Shown: in pieces, positions 46,526-57,267 of the stretch | Numbering within the stretch: position 1 is the stretch's first letter | How the letters are laid out: each line of letters starts with the position of its first letter | Assembly (NCBI RefSeq): GCF_015679325.1 | Contig: NZ_JADPVI010000002.1 | Span: 486,798-550,797 of the forward strand | Source of the DNA: Kaistella gelatinilytica | GTDB lineage: Bacteria > Bacteroidota > Bacteroidia > Flavobacteriales > Weeksellaceae | Direction: 5' to 3' | DNA: 64,000 bases | Translations under genes and position numbers: made by a program | Notes under the pieces: generated by a model | Database searches by the model: none | The model's input: only the letters and a program-made list of their open reading frames with translations | What the model was told of the DNA's origin: nothing

Positions 46526-49500
46526 ATGAAGAAATTAACGACAAGCGTTTTAGCAGTAGTTTTAACTTCGTCATTTGCCATGGTAAGTGCACAAAGAGTT
46601 AAAGATACCATCAAAACGCAGAACATCGGTGAGGTTATAATTACTGGTGCTCTCGGAATTAAGAAAAAATCTGATGCGATTACAAACGCTCAACAAATTG
46701 TAGGAACTAAAGAGTTGAATCAAGGTTCGGCTCCAGGAGTTACGCAAGCACTTCAAGGTAAAGTATCTGGATTACAGATTTCGAATACGAACAGTGCTGT
46801 AGATCCATCTTATAAAATTATTTTGAGAGGATCGAAATCTATTACAGGTAATAACCAGGCTTTGGTTGTTATTGACAACGTTATTTCCGATGCAGCGATC
46901 TTAAACGCTCTTCCACCTGAGATTATTGAAAACGTGAACGTTATTAAAGGTCTTCAAGGAGCAGCTTTATATGGTTCACAAGGGGTGAACGGTGTAATTT
47001 TAGTAAATACTAAAAGAGGAACGAAATCTGAAAAAATTCAGTTTAATTTGACTTCTTCTGTAGAAGTGAGTCAAGGATTCAAATTCCCTATTATCCAAAC
47101 TAGATACGGAAAAGGAGTTCAGGATAATTCATACAGTGATGATGATTTCGGAGGGACTAATTACGTGCCATGGGAAAATACATCTTGGGGACCTGCATAC
47201 AATGGACCACTTGGTGGACAGTATGTTCCAGCTGGATTACCACAAGATGGAGGCGGATTCATTTACGAAAAATATGCGCCGGTTAAGGACCACTTTGCTA
47301 AATTCTTCACGAATGGAGTAAGTTTTCAAAATGGATTGAGTGTGAATGTTGGTGGACCAGATTCATACGCGTTCATGTCGATCAATAGATTAGAAAATAA
47401 CTTCGTTGTAGAAGGAGATCAGTTAAAGCAAAACAGCTTCTTGTTCAAAGCTGGTAAAAAACTTGGTAAATTAAGAGTTGATGGTCAGTTCAACTTCCTT
47501 AGTAGAGTTGTAGACAAAACAGATTCTGGTTTGTACGATGATCTATTACAAATGCCAAGTACTAATGATATCAGAAAGTACAGAAATTCAGGTATCCCAG
47601 GATATTTGACTGCTTACTCAACAAATCCTTACTGGACTATAGAACACGCTCGATTTAATTCTACAAAAGAATATTTGAGTGGTCTATTATCTGTAGAGTA
47701 TGAATTTAACAAAAACATTAGTTTATCTTATACAGGTAACCTTAGCTTAAACAAGGTAGAGCAGAATAATCATAATGATGGTTCAACAGGTATCATCAAA
47801 TATTCTAATACAGGCGTACCTTTCCTTGACGCTAACACTCTTAATGCATTCGGTTCACCAGACGTTACTGCTTATTTTTATAACAGAACGTACAATGACA
47901 GAAAGTACTACGGTGATTTAATGTTGAATTTCAATTATGACCTAACGTCTGATATTAACATGAAATTAAATTTAGGTAATAACATACAGGACAGCCAGTC
48001 TACTGCTAGAACATTTGGAGGAAGCGGATTGTATGTTCCAGGATGGTACAACTATAACAACGTTTCAAATCCTGCTCTATACGCAGATACGACCGTGAAA
48101 GAAGATGGTGGCACAATGGATAACTACACTGTCAATAACAGATTGATTGCAGGATATGCGAATTTAGATTTAGCATATAAAGATTATTTGTTTGTTAACG
48201 GAACATTTAGATACGAAAAAAGTTCTCAACTAAGTTTTAATGACCAAAACGGTAAGGCTTCAACTAAACCTTACCCATATTACTCTGCTGGTATTTCTTT
48301 TGTACCTACAAAGGCTTTCGATTTAAGCAATACTTTTATCAATTATTTAAAAATTGCTCCTAGTTATACGAGAGTTGGAAATGTGAGTGGTGCTACAACG
48401 TACGCTCTTAATGCAACAGGTACTATCCCAACAGGATATCCGGCAAACATTCCTTCTTACATTTTAAATACTGCGTTTACAAATCCAGATATCAGACCTG
48501 AATACGTAAATACTGCAGATTTAAATGTAATTGCTGGATTCTTTAAAGACAGAATTACGATCGACGCATCAATTTATCAGTCTACAACGGAAGATTTGAT
48601 CAGTAACATCGTACCTTCAAGTGCATCTGGACTAACAGCGTACCGAGATAATATCGGAAAATCGCAAATGAAAGGTTATGAGGTTAACGTAGGATTAGTT
48701 CCAATTAAAACTCAAGATTTCACTTGGAATCTAAATGGATTCTACTCTTCTTCTAAAACAAAATTAGTTGAATTAAATTCAGGAGCAGAGCGAGTAGCTC
48801 TTCTTACTTACACTACCCCATCAATCGGTATTGCCGGTGTTGTAGGAGAAGATTTTTACTCCATCGTAGGTACTTCTTACAGAAGAGATCCTAACGGTAA
48901 TATTGTAGTAAACGCTAGTGGTGTACCATTGCAAAATTCTGGAACTTCTATCTTAGGAAGTGTAAACCCAGATTATACAATTGGTATCAACACTGCTTTC
49001 AAATACAAAGGATTAACTCTTTCTGCAGTAGCAGAATACAGAAAAGGAGGTAAATTTGTTTCATTCACCAAAAGATTGCTTGCGTTTACGGGAGGTTTAG
49101 AAGAAACTGCTGATCAAGACAGATCTGGCGGATATATCGTTCCTAACTCAGTACAGTTTATTAATGGGAATTATGTAGCGAATACAACTGCAGCTTACTC
49201 GCCGGATTATGGTGGAGTTACAACATTCTGGACTGGTTCTGCATTTAGAAATGTTGGAGAGAATTTAGTGGTAGACGCAACCTTCTTTAAAGTTAGAGAA
49301 ATTGCTTTATCTTATGATTTACCAAAATCTGTTCTAAGCTCTACTTTCCTTAATAATATTTCAGTGAGTCTTTATGCTAGAAATCCTATTGCAATTTATG
49401 CGAAGAGCAATAGAAACTTTGGAGATCCTGAATCATCTACTACTTCAGGAAATGGTGGTGGTATTGCTGATACGAGCCAATATCCTACAACAAGAACTTT

Positions 49501-49528
49501 TGGTTTCAAAATAAATGCAAACTTTTAA
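46526..49528 (+). CDS. SusC/RagA family TonB-linked outer-membrane protein 1
   Basis: A 1000-residue TonB-dependent transporter that takes up large nutrients with its SusD partner. A signal peptide (1-22, ending VSA) is followed directly by the plug domain (about 30-180, with LQGKVSGLQI and AALYGSQGVNGVILVNTKRG) and a 22-strand barrel ending in FKINANF. The usual N-terminal carboxypeptidase-like domain is absent, as in many Chryseobacterium proteins. The plug start (IGEVIITGALGIKKKSDAIT) is the most diverged of the three paralogues here. It is 11 bases from its susD. Confidence 0.95.
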   Translation: MKKLTTSVLAVVLTSSFAMVSAQRVKDTIKTQNIGEVIITGALGIKKKSDAITNAQQIVGTKELNQGSAPGVTQALQGKVSGLQISNTNSAVDPSYKIILRGSKSITGNNQALVVIDNVISDAAILNALPPEIIENVNVIKGLQGAALYGSQGVNGVILVNTKRGTKSEKIQFNLTSSVEVSQGFKFPIIQTRYGKGVQDNSYSDDDFGGTNYVPWENTSWGPAYNGPLGGQYVPAGLPQDGGGFIYEKYAPVKDHFAKFFTNGVSFQNGLSVNVGGPDSYAFMSINRLENNFVVEGDQLKQNSFLFKAGKKLGKLRVDGQFNFLSRVVDKTDSGLYDDLLQMPSTNDIRKYRNSGIPGYLTAYSTNPYWTIEHARFNSTKEYLSGLLSVEYEFNKNISLSYTGNLSLNKVEQNNHNDGSTGIIKYSNTGVPFLDANTLNAFGSPDVTAYFYNRTYNDRKYYGDLMLNFNYDLTSDINMKLNLGNNIQDSQSTARTFGGSGLYVPGWYNYNNVSNPALYADTTVKEDGGTMDNYTVNNRLIAGYANLDLAYKDYLFVNGTFRYEKSSQLSFNDQNGKASTKPYPYYSAGISFVPTKAFDLSNTFINYLKIAPSYTRVGNVSGATTYALNATGTIPTGYPANIPSYILNTAFTNPDIRPEYVNTADLNVIAGFFKDRITIDASIYQSTTEDLISNIVPSSASGLTAYRDNIGKSQMKGYEVNVGLVPIKTQDFTWNLNGFYSSSKTKLVELNSGAERVALLTYTTPSIGIAGVVGEDFYSIVGTSYRRDPNGNIVVNASGVPLQNSGTSILGSVNPDYTIGINTAFKYKGLTLSAVAEYRKGGKFVSFTKRLLAFTGGLEETADQDRSGGYIVPNSVQFINGNYVANTTAAYSPDYGGVTTFWTGSAFRNVGENLVVDATFFKVREIALSYDLPKSVLSSTFLNNISVSLYARNPIAIYAKSNRNFGDPESSTTSGNGGGIADTSQYPTTRTFGFKINANF

Positions 49529-49539
49529 TATATAAAATA

Positions 49540-51162
49540 ATGAAAAACAAAATATTTGTACTCGCACTGGCAAGTTTATTAGGAACTGTGTCGTGCAACG
49601 ATTACTTAGATGTTAATCAAAATCCCGACCGAATTGCGGTTACCGATCTAACTCCTGAATTCATTTTCCCTGGTGCTGTAACTAACACTTATTATGTACA
49701 GGCAAGAAGACTTACACAGTTCGCAGGTTTAGAAATGAACAGTATTGCCGGAAACTCTTACTCTTATGGAACTCCATTCGTAGATGAATACTCTCCGAAC
49801 ATTACTACTGCATTTTATGCTGATGTATGGGATCAAACTTACAGAAATATGTCAAATTTCCAGTTGATCATTAATTTTAATGATGCAAATGGTAAATATG
49901 CAGCAACAAAAGCAATTTCTAAGGTGATGAAAGCATATTACATGCAAAACATCACAGATCTTTGGGGCGATGCTCCTTACTCTGAAGCATTTAATAGTGC
50001 GATCTTAACTCCTAAATATGACAAAGGAGAAGATATTTATAAAGCTTCTATCGCAGATCTAGAAAGTGCAGTTCAAACTTTGACCACCACTACTAACACT
50101 TTAGCAAACTATGATGTAGTCTTTAATGGTGATAAAGCTAAGTGGATTGCATTTGCGAACACTCTTAAGTTAAGATATTTAGTGAGAATGTCTAACGTAA
50201 CAGGCGAACTTGCAACATACAGAGATCAAAAATTGGCAACTTTGGCAACTGCATCATTTATTGCAAATGATGTAACTGTAAACCCAGGTTACAATTCAAG
50301 TGCTGATACAAAGCAAAATCCTTTCTTCAATTATAACGTGTATACAAGTTCTGGTTCAAGACCTCAGAATTATACATTGGTTATTCCTTCAGAACACATC
50401 GCGATCGCTTTGAATGGAAATAATGTGAATGATACAAGAGACGTATATCAGAAATTTAATGGTATTGTTGATGGAAGAAGAGGTAGAATGTTTACCTTAG
50501 TTACCCCACTTACAACTTCCCCTGCATCTGCACCAAAAGCAGTTGAAGGTGTTAGACAAGGTGCTACACCAGGTCAGCCAGGAGCAGCTTCAGGTAGAAA
50601 TACTTCAAGATTAGGTGAAGGCCTTACCATTGGAGCACAAACTATCACAGCAACAGATGGCCCAGGTATCAAATCTGAAACAATTCAGAAAGGATCAGCT
50701 AAATCAGGAGTTTTGATGACGAAAGCTGAGGCCGAATTTTTGTTAGCAGAAGCAGCAGTTAGATATCCTGCAGCATTTAGTAATGCGCAAGGTCACTTCA
50801 ACACTGCCGTAACAGCTTCATACGCTTCTTTAGGAGCAACTGGTGCAGCGGCTTATTTAACACAGATCGCAGCAGTTCCAAAATTAGGGATCACTGTTGG
50901 AACTACTTCAAATATGATCGAAGCGATTATGACTCAAAAATGGATCGCTTTAACTGGAATTAATCCAGAGCAGTCTTACTTTGATTATACAAGAACTGGA
51001 TTCCCTATTACTCCACTTCCAACTATTGCAATCAAAACAGTAAAACCAAATAGATTAGTATATCCAAACTCGGAATACCAGTCTAACGTACTCAATGTTC
51101 CGAAAATGACAGGTGAAGACGTATTTACTAAAAATCAATTTACTCCTTTCTGGGCTAGATAG
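49540..51162 (+). CDS. SusD/RagB family lipoprotein 1
   Basis: The 540-residue surface lid and ligand-binding partner of SusC-1. Lipobox TVSC (Cys19) is followed by NDYLDVNQNPDR, a typical start. The TPR-like helical body has DLWGDAPYSEAFN and a C-terminal MTQKWIALTG...YFDYTRTGFP block. Substrate unknown. Confidence 0.93.
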   Translation: MKNKIFVLALASLLGTVSCNDYLDVNQNPDRIAVTDLTPEFIFPGAVTNTYYVQARRLTQFAGLEMNSIAGNSYSYGTPFVDEYSPNITTAFYADVWDQTYRNMSNFQLIINFNDANGKYAATKAISKVMKAYYMQNITDLWGDAPYSEAFNSAILTPKYDKGEDIYKASIADLESAVQTLTTTTNTLANYDVVFNGDKAKWIAFANTLKLRYLVRMSNVTGELATYRDQKLATLATASFIANDVTVNPGYNSSADTKQNPFFNYNVYTSSGSRPQNYTLVIPSEHIAIALNGNNVNDTRDVYQKFNGIVDGRRGRMFTLVTPLTTSPASAPKAVEGVRQGATPGQPGAASGRNTSRLGEGLTIGAQTITATDGPGIKSETIQKGSAKSGVLMTKAEAEFLLAEAAVRYPAAFSNAQGHFNTAVTASYASLGATGAAAYLTQIAAVPKLGITVGTTSNMIEAIMTQKWIALTGINPEQSYFDYTRTGFPITPLPTIAIKTVKPNRLVYPNSEYQSNVLNVPKMTGEDVFTKNQFTPFWAR

Positions 51163-51181
51163 ATTTTAAAAGTACTATAAG

Positions 51182-51211
51182 AAAAACCACTCTTCGGAGT
51201 GGTTTTTTTTT
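51182..51211 (+). terminator. Terminator of SusCD-1
   Basis: AAAAACCACTC, a TTCG tetraloop and GAGTGGTTTTT, then more T. It lies 19 bases after the stop. Nearly the same hairpin ends the other two SusCD pairs. Confidence 0.9.
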
Positions 51212-51339
51212 GCTTTCAGTTTATTTACAAATGAGTATTTATTTGTAGCGAAAGTTTTAAATGATAACAAACTTAACGTTGAAGAACTTTAAAATACCTT
51301 CTATAAATTTGATTTAAATCTTTTTCCTTAATATTTCCA

Positions 51340-51936
51340 TTAATCCATCTTTTCAGAATAATCTAATCGAAAAGATCGACGGTGATGAATGGTAGGCCCA
51401 TATTTCATCAAAGCCTCCCGATGGTGTTTTGTTGCATAACCCATATTTTTGTTCCATCCGTATTCAGGAAATTCTTCGTGTAAATTGATCATCAATTGAT
51501 CTCTGTAATTTTTGGCTAAAATAGAGGCGCAGGCAATCGCGAGAATTTTTTCATCACCTTTAATAATACACTCATGTGGCACCATTTGGTATTGATGAAA
51601 CCGATTTCCGTCGACCAGGATCAATTCTGGGCGAATTTTTAGCAGATCCAGCGCAGAATGCATAGCGTAAATACTAGCATTTAAGATGTTATGTTCATCA
51701 ATGAAAGACGGAGAATGCTCTGCAATTGCAAATTCTTTAACATTATTCTTAATATAAATGTCTAACGCTAAGCGGGTTTTAAATGTTAATTTTTTAGAAT
51801 CATTAACCAAATTTTGCTTAAATTTTTTATCAATAATAACAGCCGCAGCAACTACTGGTCCACACAAACAACCTCGGCCTACTTCATCACAACCAGCTTC
51901 TACATTATAGCTTGACCATTTTTTGATTAATTTCAT
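51340..51936 (-). CDS. rnhB: Ribonuclease HII
   Basis: Removes RNA primers and single ribonucleotides from DNA. The 198-residue protein has AGCDEVGRGCLCGPVVAAAV with catalytic Asp17 and Glu18, LILVDGNRF with another acidic residue, and AIACASILAKNYRD. It is oriented against the SusCD genes on both sides. Confidence 0.96.
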   Translation of the reverse strand: MKLIKKWSSYNVEAGCDEVGRGCLCGPVVAAAVIIDKKFKQNLVNDSKKLTFKTRLALDIYIKNNVKEFAIAEHSPSFIDEHNILNASIYAMHSALDLLKIRPELILVDGNRFHQYQMVPHECIIKGDEKILAIACASILAKNYRDQLMINLHEEFPEYGWNKNMGYATKHHREALMKYGPTIHHRRSFRLDYSEKMD

Positions 51937-52001
51937 TTTAGCAAAAATTTCCCAATAAATTAATATATTATTTGCAAAATTAAGAAATAATTAACATTTA
52001 C

Positions 52002-52033
52002 CTTGTTTATATTAAGAAAGTTTTGCACTTTTG
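52002..52033 (+). promoter_or_regulatory. Promoter of SusC-2
   Basis: CTTG (52002-52005), a 20-base gap and CACTTTTG (52026-52033). The leader GAAAAAATTTAAATTGAT before the ATG is almost the same as those of SusC-1 and SusC-3. Confidence 0.7.
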
Positions 52034-52058
52034 TCTCACTGAAAAAATTTAAATTGAT

Positions 52059-55000
52059 ATGAAAAAACTAACAACAACTGTTTTAGCAGTAGTTTTGACC
52101 TCATCATTTGCTTTGGTAAATGCGCAAAAGAGAGACACTGCTAGAACACAGGATATTGAAGGAGTAGTAGTAACTGCCCTTGGTATCAAAAGAGAGAAAA
52201 AAGCTTTAGGCTATGCGACTCAAAGTGTAAGCGCTGAGGACATTACTAAAAGCCCTTCTGCCAACTTTACCAGTAATTTATCTGGAAAGGTCTCTGGTCT
52301 AAGCATTAAATCCAGTGGAAACGTGGGTGGGTCAGTTGACGTAACTTTACGGGGCTACCGATCTATTACTGGAAGTAACCAGCCATTATTTGTGGTTGAC
52401 GGTACTCCAATGCTAAACAGTTCAACTTCTGTATCAAGTACAGCTCTTAATGTTGACACCGGAAATACAATTTCGGATATTAATCCAGATGACATTGCCG
52501 AAATTAACGTATTGAAAGGTGCTGCGGCAACTGCTCTTTACGGTTCTAGAGCTTCGAATGGAGCAATTATTATTACTACTAAGAGAGGTAAAGCTACTGG
52601 TAGAATTGGTATTGATTTCAGTTCTTCTATTTCAGTCTCTAATATTAACAAAGAAACCTTCCCAACTTATCAGAAAACATACGGACAAGGTTACGGATAT
52701 AAATACGGCCCAACTAAAAAGTCACAGTTTGAACTTTACAACGGTGCCCCTTTAGCTCCGATGTATGAAGATGCTTCTTATGGAGCAGCTTTTGATCCAA
52801 ATCTACTCGTATGGCAATACACCTCATTTATTCCCGGCTCTAAAAACTTCGGAAATCCTTCTCCTTGGATTGCAGGTAAAAATGATCCTTCAAGTTTATT
52901 CGAAACGGGAGTGATGTATAATAACTCTTTTGCTATATCAAATAGTAATGATGTTTCATCTTTCAGGTTATCATACCAAAATACTTACGGAAATGATATT
53001 CTGCCAAATACCAATTTAAACAAAAACAGTTTAACAGGAAATGCGTCTTATAAAATTACAAGTAACCTTACCGCTAATCTATATGCAACTTATGTAACCC
53101 AAAATACTACAGGTAAAAACCCTACTGGGTACCACGGTATTACAGGGAATTTTAGACAATGGTGGGCAACAAACGTAGATTTGCAGGATCAGCAAGATCT
53201 TTATTTCATGTCTAAGAAAAACTTTTCCTGGAATATTAAATCACCAACCCAAATTGCACCTTTATACTGGGATAATCCTTACTTCAGACTTTATGAAAAT
53301 TACATCACAGATTCCCGTCAGAGATTTGCAGGAAACTTTAGTTTGAGTTATGATGTTACCAATAAAATCAACATTTTGGCGAGAGCAACGCATGATGGTT
53401 TTTCTTACTTTATAGATGAGAGAAGAGCGGTAGGATCATTACCAGATACAATGTCCATAGGACCAGCGATTGGTAGCCAACCTTCAGGATATGCAGTAGT
53501 TAACCAAAAAAGAAACGAAGATAACTACGACTTAATTGGTACTTACAAAGATAACTTCTTCAACAATAACGTAAACTTCTACGGTATTTTAGGATCTAAC
53601 GTTAACGTTCAAAATTTCTACTCCAACTCACAAAGTACACAAGGAGGTTTATTCATCCCGGGAGTGTACTCTGTAACAAATACCTTAGCTACGGCTCCTT
53701 CACCTACGGTTAGAGATACTACTAAAAAAGTGTACGGTATTTTCGCGCAGGCTAATTTCGGTATTTTAAACACTTATTATATTGACGGTACCGTTCGTAG
53801 AGATGAATCATCTTCACTTCCAGCCGAGAATAGAGCTTACTGGTATTATTCAGCATCTTTAAGTGCAGTAATTTCAAACTGGCAGTTTTTGAAGGATATT
53901 AATTCTTTATCTTTTGCAAAATTAAGAGGTTCATATGCAGAGGTAGGTAATGATACTGCACCGGATCAAATTTTGAATCAATATGGAGTAACTACCGCTT
54001 TCGGCACCTCTTCCTTCTTCTATAATACCACAGCAAAATTCGCAGGTTTACGTCCAGAAAGAACAAAATCTTACGAAGCCGGAGCGACTCTGCAATTTTT
54101 CAAAAACAGAATTGGGATAGATTTCGCTTGGTATAAAAATGATACTTTTGATCAACTTCTGGCTTTACCTGTATCTTACACCACTGGTGTTGCGGCGAAA
54201 TTTCAAAATGTTGGTAACATAAGTTCACGAGGTCTTGAACTTACCGTAAATCTTGTTCCTATTAAAACAACTGATTTTACTTGGGGAATGGATGTTAACT
54301 GGTCTAATCCAAGATCAAAAGTTACTAAATTATCTGAGGGAGTTGAAAATATTTCCATAGGAAGTTTCCAGGGAGGTGTTACCATTAACGCTTCATTAAA
54401 TGATGATTATGGAACGATTAAAGGAACAGATTTCGTCTACGATCCAAGCGGAAATCCGATTGTTGATGGTAATCCTGCAAGTTCAAGCTACGGTAAATAT
54501 TTAAAAACAAACACAAACGCTGTTATTGGAAACATGCAGGCAGATTGGTTTGGAAGTGTAGTAAACAAATTCTCTTACAAAAATGTCTCTTTATCATTCC
54601 AGATCGACTGGAAACAAGGTGGTGATATTTTCTCTCTAGATCAATATTATGGACAGGATACAGGTCTCTACCCAGAAACTGTATTTACCAACGATTTAGG
54701 AAACCCAGTTCGTAATACATTAGCAAACGGTGGAGGTTTAATCTTACCCGGTGTGAAAACAAACGGATCAGGTGGATATTCTCCAAATGATGTACGTCTT
54801 GACGCTGCAAGTACAGGAGCTTTCGGATACGAAGCTTATCCTGCAAAACAATTTGTATATGATGCAACCTATATTAAACTTAGAGAAGTAGCGATCACTT
54901 ATGCGATCCCACAAAAATTCTTAGATGCAACTTTCGTTAAAGGAGCCTCAGTAAGTTTAGTAGGAAACAATTTGTGGATTATAAAAAAGTATCTTCCATA

Positions 55001-55106
55001 TGCAGATCCTGAATCAGGTTTAAGTGCTGGAAACGTACAAGGTTATCAATCCGCAGTTCTTCCAACTACAAGAACTATCTCATTCAATGTTAAACTTAAT
55101 TTCTAA
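52059..55106 (+). CDS. SusC/RagA family TonB-linked outer-membrane protein 2
   Basis: A 1015-residue transporter. The signal peptide MKKLTTTVLAVVLTSSFAL (ending VNA) is followed by the TonB-box-like VVVTALGIKREKKALGYATQ, the plug (LSGKVSGLSI, TLRGYRSITGSNQPLFVVDG, AALYGSRASNGAIIITTKRG) and a barrel ending SFNVKLNF. No N-terminal carboxypeptidase-like domain. It is ten bases from its susD. Substrate unknown. Confidence 0.95.
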   Translation: MKKLTTTVLAVVLTSSFALVNAQKRDTARTQDIEGVVVTALGIKREKKALGYATQSVSAEDITKSPSANFTSNLSGKVSGLSIKSSGNVGGSVDVTLRGYRSITGSNQPLFVVDGTPMLNSSTSVSSTALNVDTGNTISDINPDDIAEINVLKGAAATALYGSRASNGAIIITTKRGKATGRIGIDFSSSISVSNINKETFPTYQKTYGQGYGYKYGPTKKSQFELYNGAPLAPMYEDASYGAAFDPNLLVWQYTSFIPGSKNFGNPSPWIAGKNDPSSLFETGVMYNNSFAISNSNDVSSFRLSYQNTYGNDILPNTNLNKNSLTGNASYKITSNLTANLYATYVTQNTTGKNPTGYHGITGNFRQWWATNVDLQDQQDLYFMSKKNFSWNIKSPTQIAPLYWDNPYFRLYENYITDSRQRFAGNFSLSYDVTNKINILARATHDGFSYFIDERRAVGSLPDTMSIGPAIGSQPSGYAVVNQKRNEDNYDLIGTYKDNFFNNNVNFYGILGSNVNVQNFYSNSQSTQGGLFIPGVYSVTNTLATAPSPTVRDTTKKVYGIFAQANFGILNTYYIDGTVRRDESSSLPAENRAYWYYSASLSAVISNWQFLKDINSLSFAKLRGSYAEVGNDTAPDQILNQYGVTTAFGTSSFFYNTTAKFAGLRPERTKSYEAGATLQFFKNRIGIDFAWYKNDTFDQLLALPVSYTTGVAAKFQNVGNISSRGLELTVNLVPIKTTDFTWGMDVNWSNPRSKVTKLSEGVENISIGSFQGGVTINASLNDDYGTIKGTDFVYDPSGNPIVDGNPASSSYGKYLKTNTNAVIGNMQADWFGSVVNKFSYKNVSLSFQIDWKQGGDIFSLDQYYGQDTGLYPETVFTNDLGNPVRNTLANGGGLILPGVKTNGSGGYSPNDVRLDAASTGAFGYEAYPAKQFVYDATYIKLREVAITYAIPQKFLDATFVKGASVSLVGNNLWIIKKYLPYADPESGLSAGNVQGYQSAVLPTTRTISFNVKLNF

Positions 55107-55116
55107 TTAGAGTATC

Positions 55117-56787
55117 ATGAAAAAAATAATAATAGCTTTCATAGCGATGGTTACCGTATTGCAATCTTGCGAACGCGATACTTTAACCGCATTAAATACA
55201 GATCCCAACAGTTACTATACAACGGTGCCTTCATCTTTAATAACTTACGCGGAGAAACAACTGTCAGATTACGTAAATACACCAAGTGTTAACATAAATA
55301 ACTTCAGGTTAACAATGCAGTATTGGCAGGAAACCACTTATTCTGATGAGAGTCAGTATAATTTCACAACAAGAAATGTTTCTGATCAGGTTTTCTTAAA
55401 TTTGTATGTTAGAACTTTAAAAAATCTTGATCAGGCTAGAAAACTGATTATGGTTTATCAACCAACTCCTGCAGAGCAGGGTACTTGGCCGGTAACTATG
55501 AAAAATCAGTTAGCAATAGTTGATATGTTACAAGTTTATACTTATCAGCTTTCTGTTGATACTTTCGGAAACGTTCCTTACTCTCAATCATTAGATGATG
55601 TAGCATTTCCACTTCCTGCCTATGATGATGGTAAAGCAATTTACGGTTCACTAATCACTAGATTACAAGCTGATATTACTAATCTTGACACAACGGGATC
55701 AAGTTTCGCAAGTGGCGAAAAGTACTACAATGGAGATGTTACGAAATGGAAAAAATTCGGAAACTCTCTTTTGTTAAAATTAGGAATTGCAATCGCTGAT
55801 TCAGATGATGGCTTAGCTAAAGCTACTGTGCAAACTGCAATCACTGGAGGGGTTTTTACTTCCGGAGTTGACGACTGTACCCTAGCTTACTTAGCGGCTT
55901 CGCCTAACTACAGTCAAATCTACGCAAATCTTGTAGCTAGTAATAGAAACGATTTTGTGGCTGGGAAAACAATCGTCGATTATATGAATTCGAAAAGTGA
56001 TCCAAGAAGATCAGAATACTTCAGACAAAACCTACATTATGATCTGGGTAAAACAACTGCAGTAGCGGGTTCTACAATTACATTCACTTTACCTGCTGTA
56101 CTCCCTGCTGTCACATTTAAAGTTGGAGATGATGTCTTCAATAACAGAACGACTTTAAAAGTTGGTACAATCACATCATTTACTGCTACAACAGTTACTT
56201 TGAGTGGTTATGCAGTTGACACAGCTAAGGTTGGTGATCTTCTAGGATTTAGTTTCTATTATGATGGAGGTATAATTGGTGAAAAATCATCTTTCACAGG
56301 ATATTCAAATCCTGGAAATTTTGCTTACGTCGCAACAACTCCTGGTATTTTGCTAAACTATACTGAAGTTGCTTTCTACTTAGCTGAAGCTCAAGCAAGA
56401 TGGAATATTGGTGGTGACACTGCTGCAAATCTGTACGCAAAAGCAATAACTGCATCTTTTGTACAGTGGGGTAAAACTACTGCAGCTGCGACTGCATATA
56501 TTACCGCAAATCCTTATGATGCTGCCAACTGGAAAAAATCTATTGGTACTGAAGCTTGGGTTGCCATGTATAATCAACCATTAACTAGTTGGAACTTCTA
56601 CAGAAGATTAGACTATCCAGTTTTATTACCAGCAGTTGGTGCTGTTTCTGAAGCTAATAATAAAGTACCGGTTCGTTTATTGTATCCTGTAACGGAACAA
56701 TCTACTAATCCTACCAATTATCAGGCAGCTGGTACAGCAATCGGAGGAAACTTCCTTTATACTAAAATATTCTGGGACAAATTCTAA
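55117..56787 (+). CDS. SusD/RagB family lipoprotein 2
   Basis: The 556-residue partner of SusC-2. Lipobox LQSC (Cys18), then ERDTLTALNTDPNSYYT. The helical body has VYTYQLSVDTFGNVPYSQSL and the C-terminal VAMYNQPLTSWNFYRRLDYP. An insert of about 60 residues (near 310-370, rich in Thr/Val) looks like an added beta module and is not present in the other two SusD proteins here. Confidence 0.92.
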   Translation: MKKIIIAFIAMVTVLQSCERDTLTALNTDPNSYYTTVPSSLITYAEKQLSDYVNTPSVNINNFRLTMQYWQETTYSDESQYNFTTRNVSDQVFLNLYVRTLKNLDQARKLIMVYQPTPAEQGTWPVTMKNQLAIVDMLQVYTYQLSVDTFGNVPYSQSLDDVAFPLPAYDDGKAIYGSLITRLQADITNLDTTGSSFASGEKYYNGDVTKWKKFGNSLLLKLGIAIADSDDGLAKATVQTAITGGVFTSGVDDCTLAYLAASPNYSQIYANLVASNRNDFVAGKTIVDYMNSKSDPRRSEYFRQNLHYDLGKTTAVAGSTITFTLPAVLPAVTFKVGDDVFNNRTTLKVGTITSFTATTVTLSGYAVDTAKVGDLLGFSFYYDGGIIGEKSSFTGYSNPGNFAYVATTPGILLNYTEVAFYLAEAQARWNIGGDTAANLYAKAITASFVQWGKTTAAATAYITANPYDAANWKKSIGTEAWVAMYNQPLTSWNFYRRLDYPVLLPAVGAVSEANNKVPVRLLYPVTEQSTNPTNYQAAGTAIGGNFLYTKIFWDKF

Positions 56788-56806
56788 TATTTGTACAGAT
56801 AATCAT

Positions 56807-56834
56807 AAAAACCACTCCTCGGAGTGGTTTTTTA
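56807..56834 (+). terminator. Terminator of SusCD-2
   Basis: AAAAACCACTC-CTCG-GAGTGGTTTTTT, 20 bases after the stop; same stem as the SusCD-1 terminator with a different loop. Confidence 0.9.
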
Positions 56835-57192
56835 TTTTCAAAAATTCAAAATTAAGACTATCAGACACTTTATAAACATAAATCAGAAAGTTTCAGCAAT
56901 ACCATTGAATTTCTCGTAATGAGGTCAATATATTTAAGAATGTGAAGTCTACTTAAAAGGGTAGCCGATTGTATAGAAATTATCACTAAAATATTCAATT
57001 TCAGTATTTTATATATTTTAAATATAAACTTTTAATCTGTTAAAAATATTATGAAGTCGTGATCTGCATCGAAATGTGTCGCAATTGTACAGGAAACCGC
57101 TTAACTCTTGTTCATATTATTCTTTCAAACACTTCTTTTTCAATGCATTACATTATTTTTCACTACGTACTACAGTGTAATATTAACAGTAT

Positions 57193-57218
57193 CATAACAA
57201 CTTTGTAAATTTGTTATG
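57193..57218. promoter_or_regulatory. Inverted repeat before the SusC-3 promoter
   Basis: CATAACAA and TTGTTATG are perfect complements with a ten-base gap, ending 18 bases before the -33 box. It could be a regulator site. The other two susC promoters do not have it. Confidence 0.4.
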
Positions 57219-57235
57219 AATTTATTAATAAATAT

Positions 57236-57267
57236 CTTGGTCATATTAATTATCTTTTGCAATTTTG
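57236..57267 (+). promoter_or_regulatory. Promoter of SusC-3
   Basis: CTTG (57236-57239), a 20-base gap and CAATTTTG (57260-57267). Geometry is identical to SusC-2. Its presence downstream of the ATG at 57216 shows that the true start is 57291. Confidence 0.7.
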
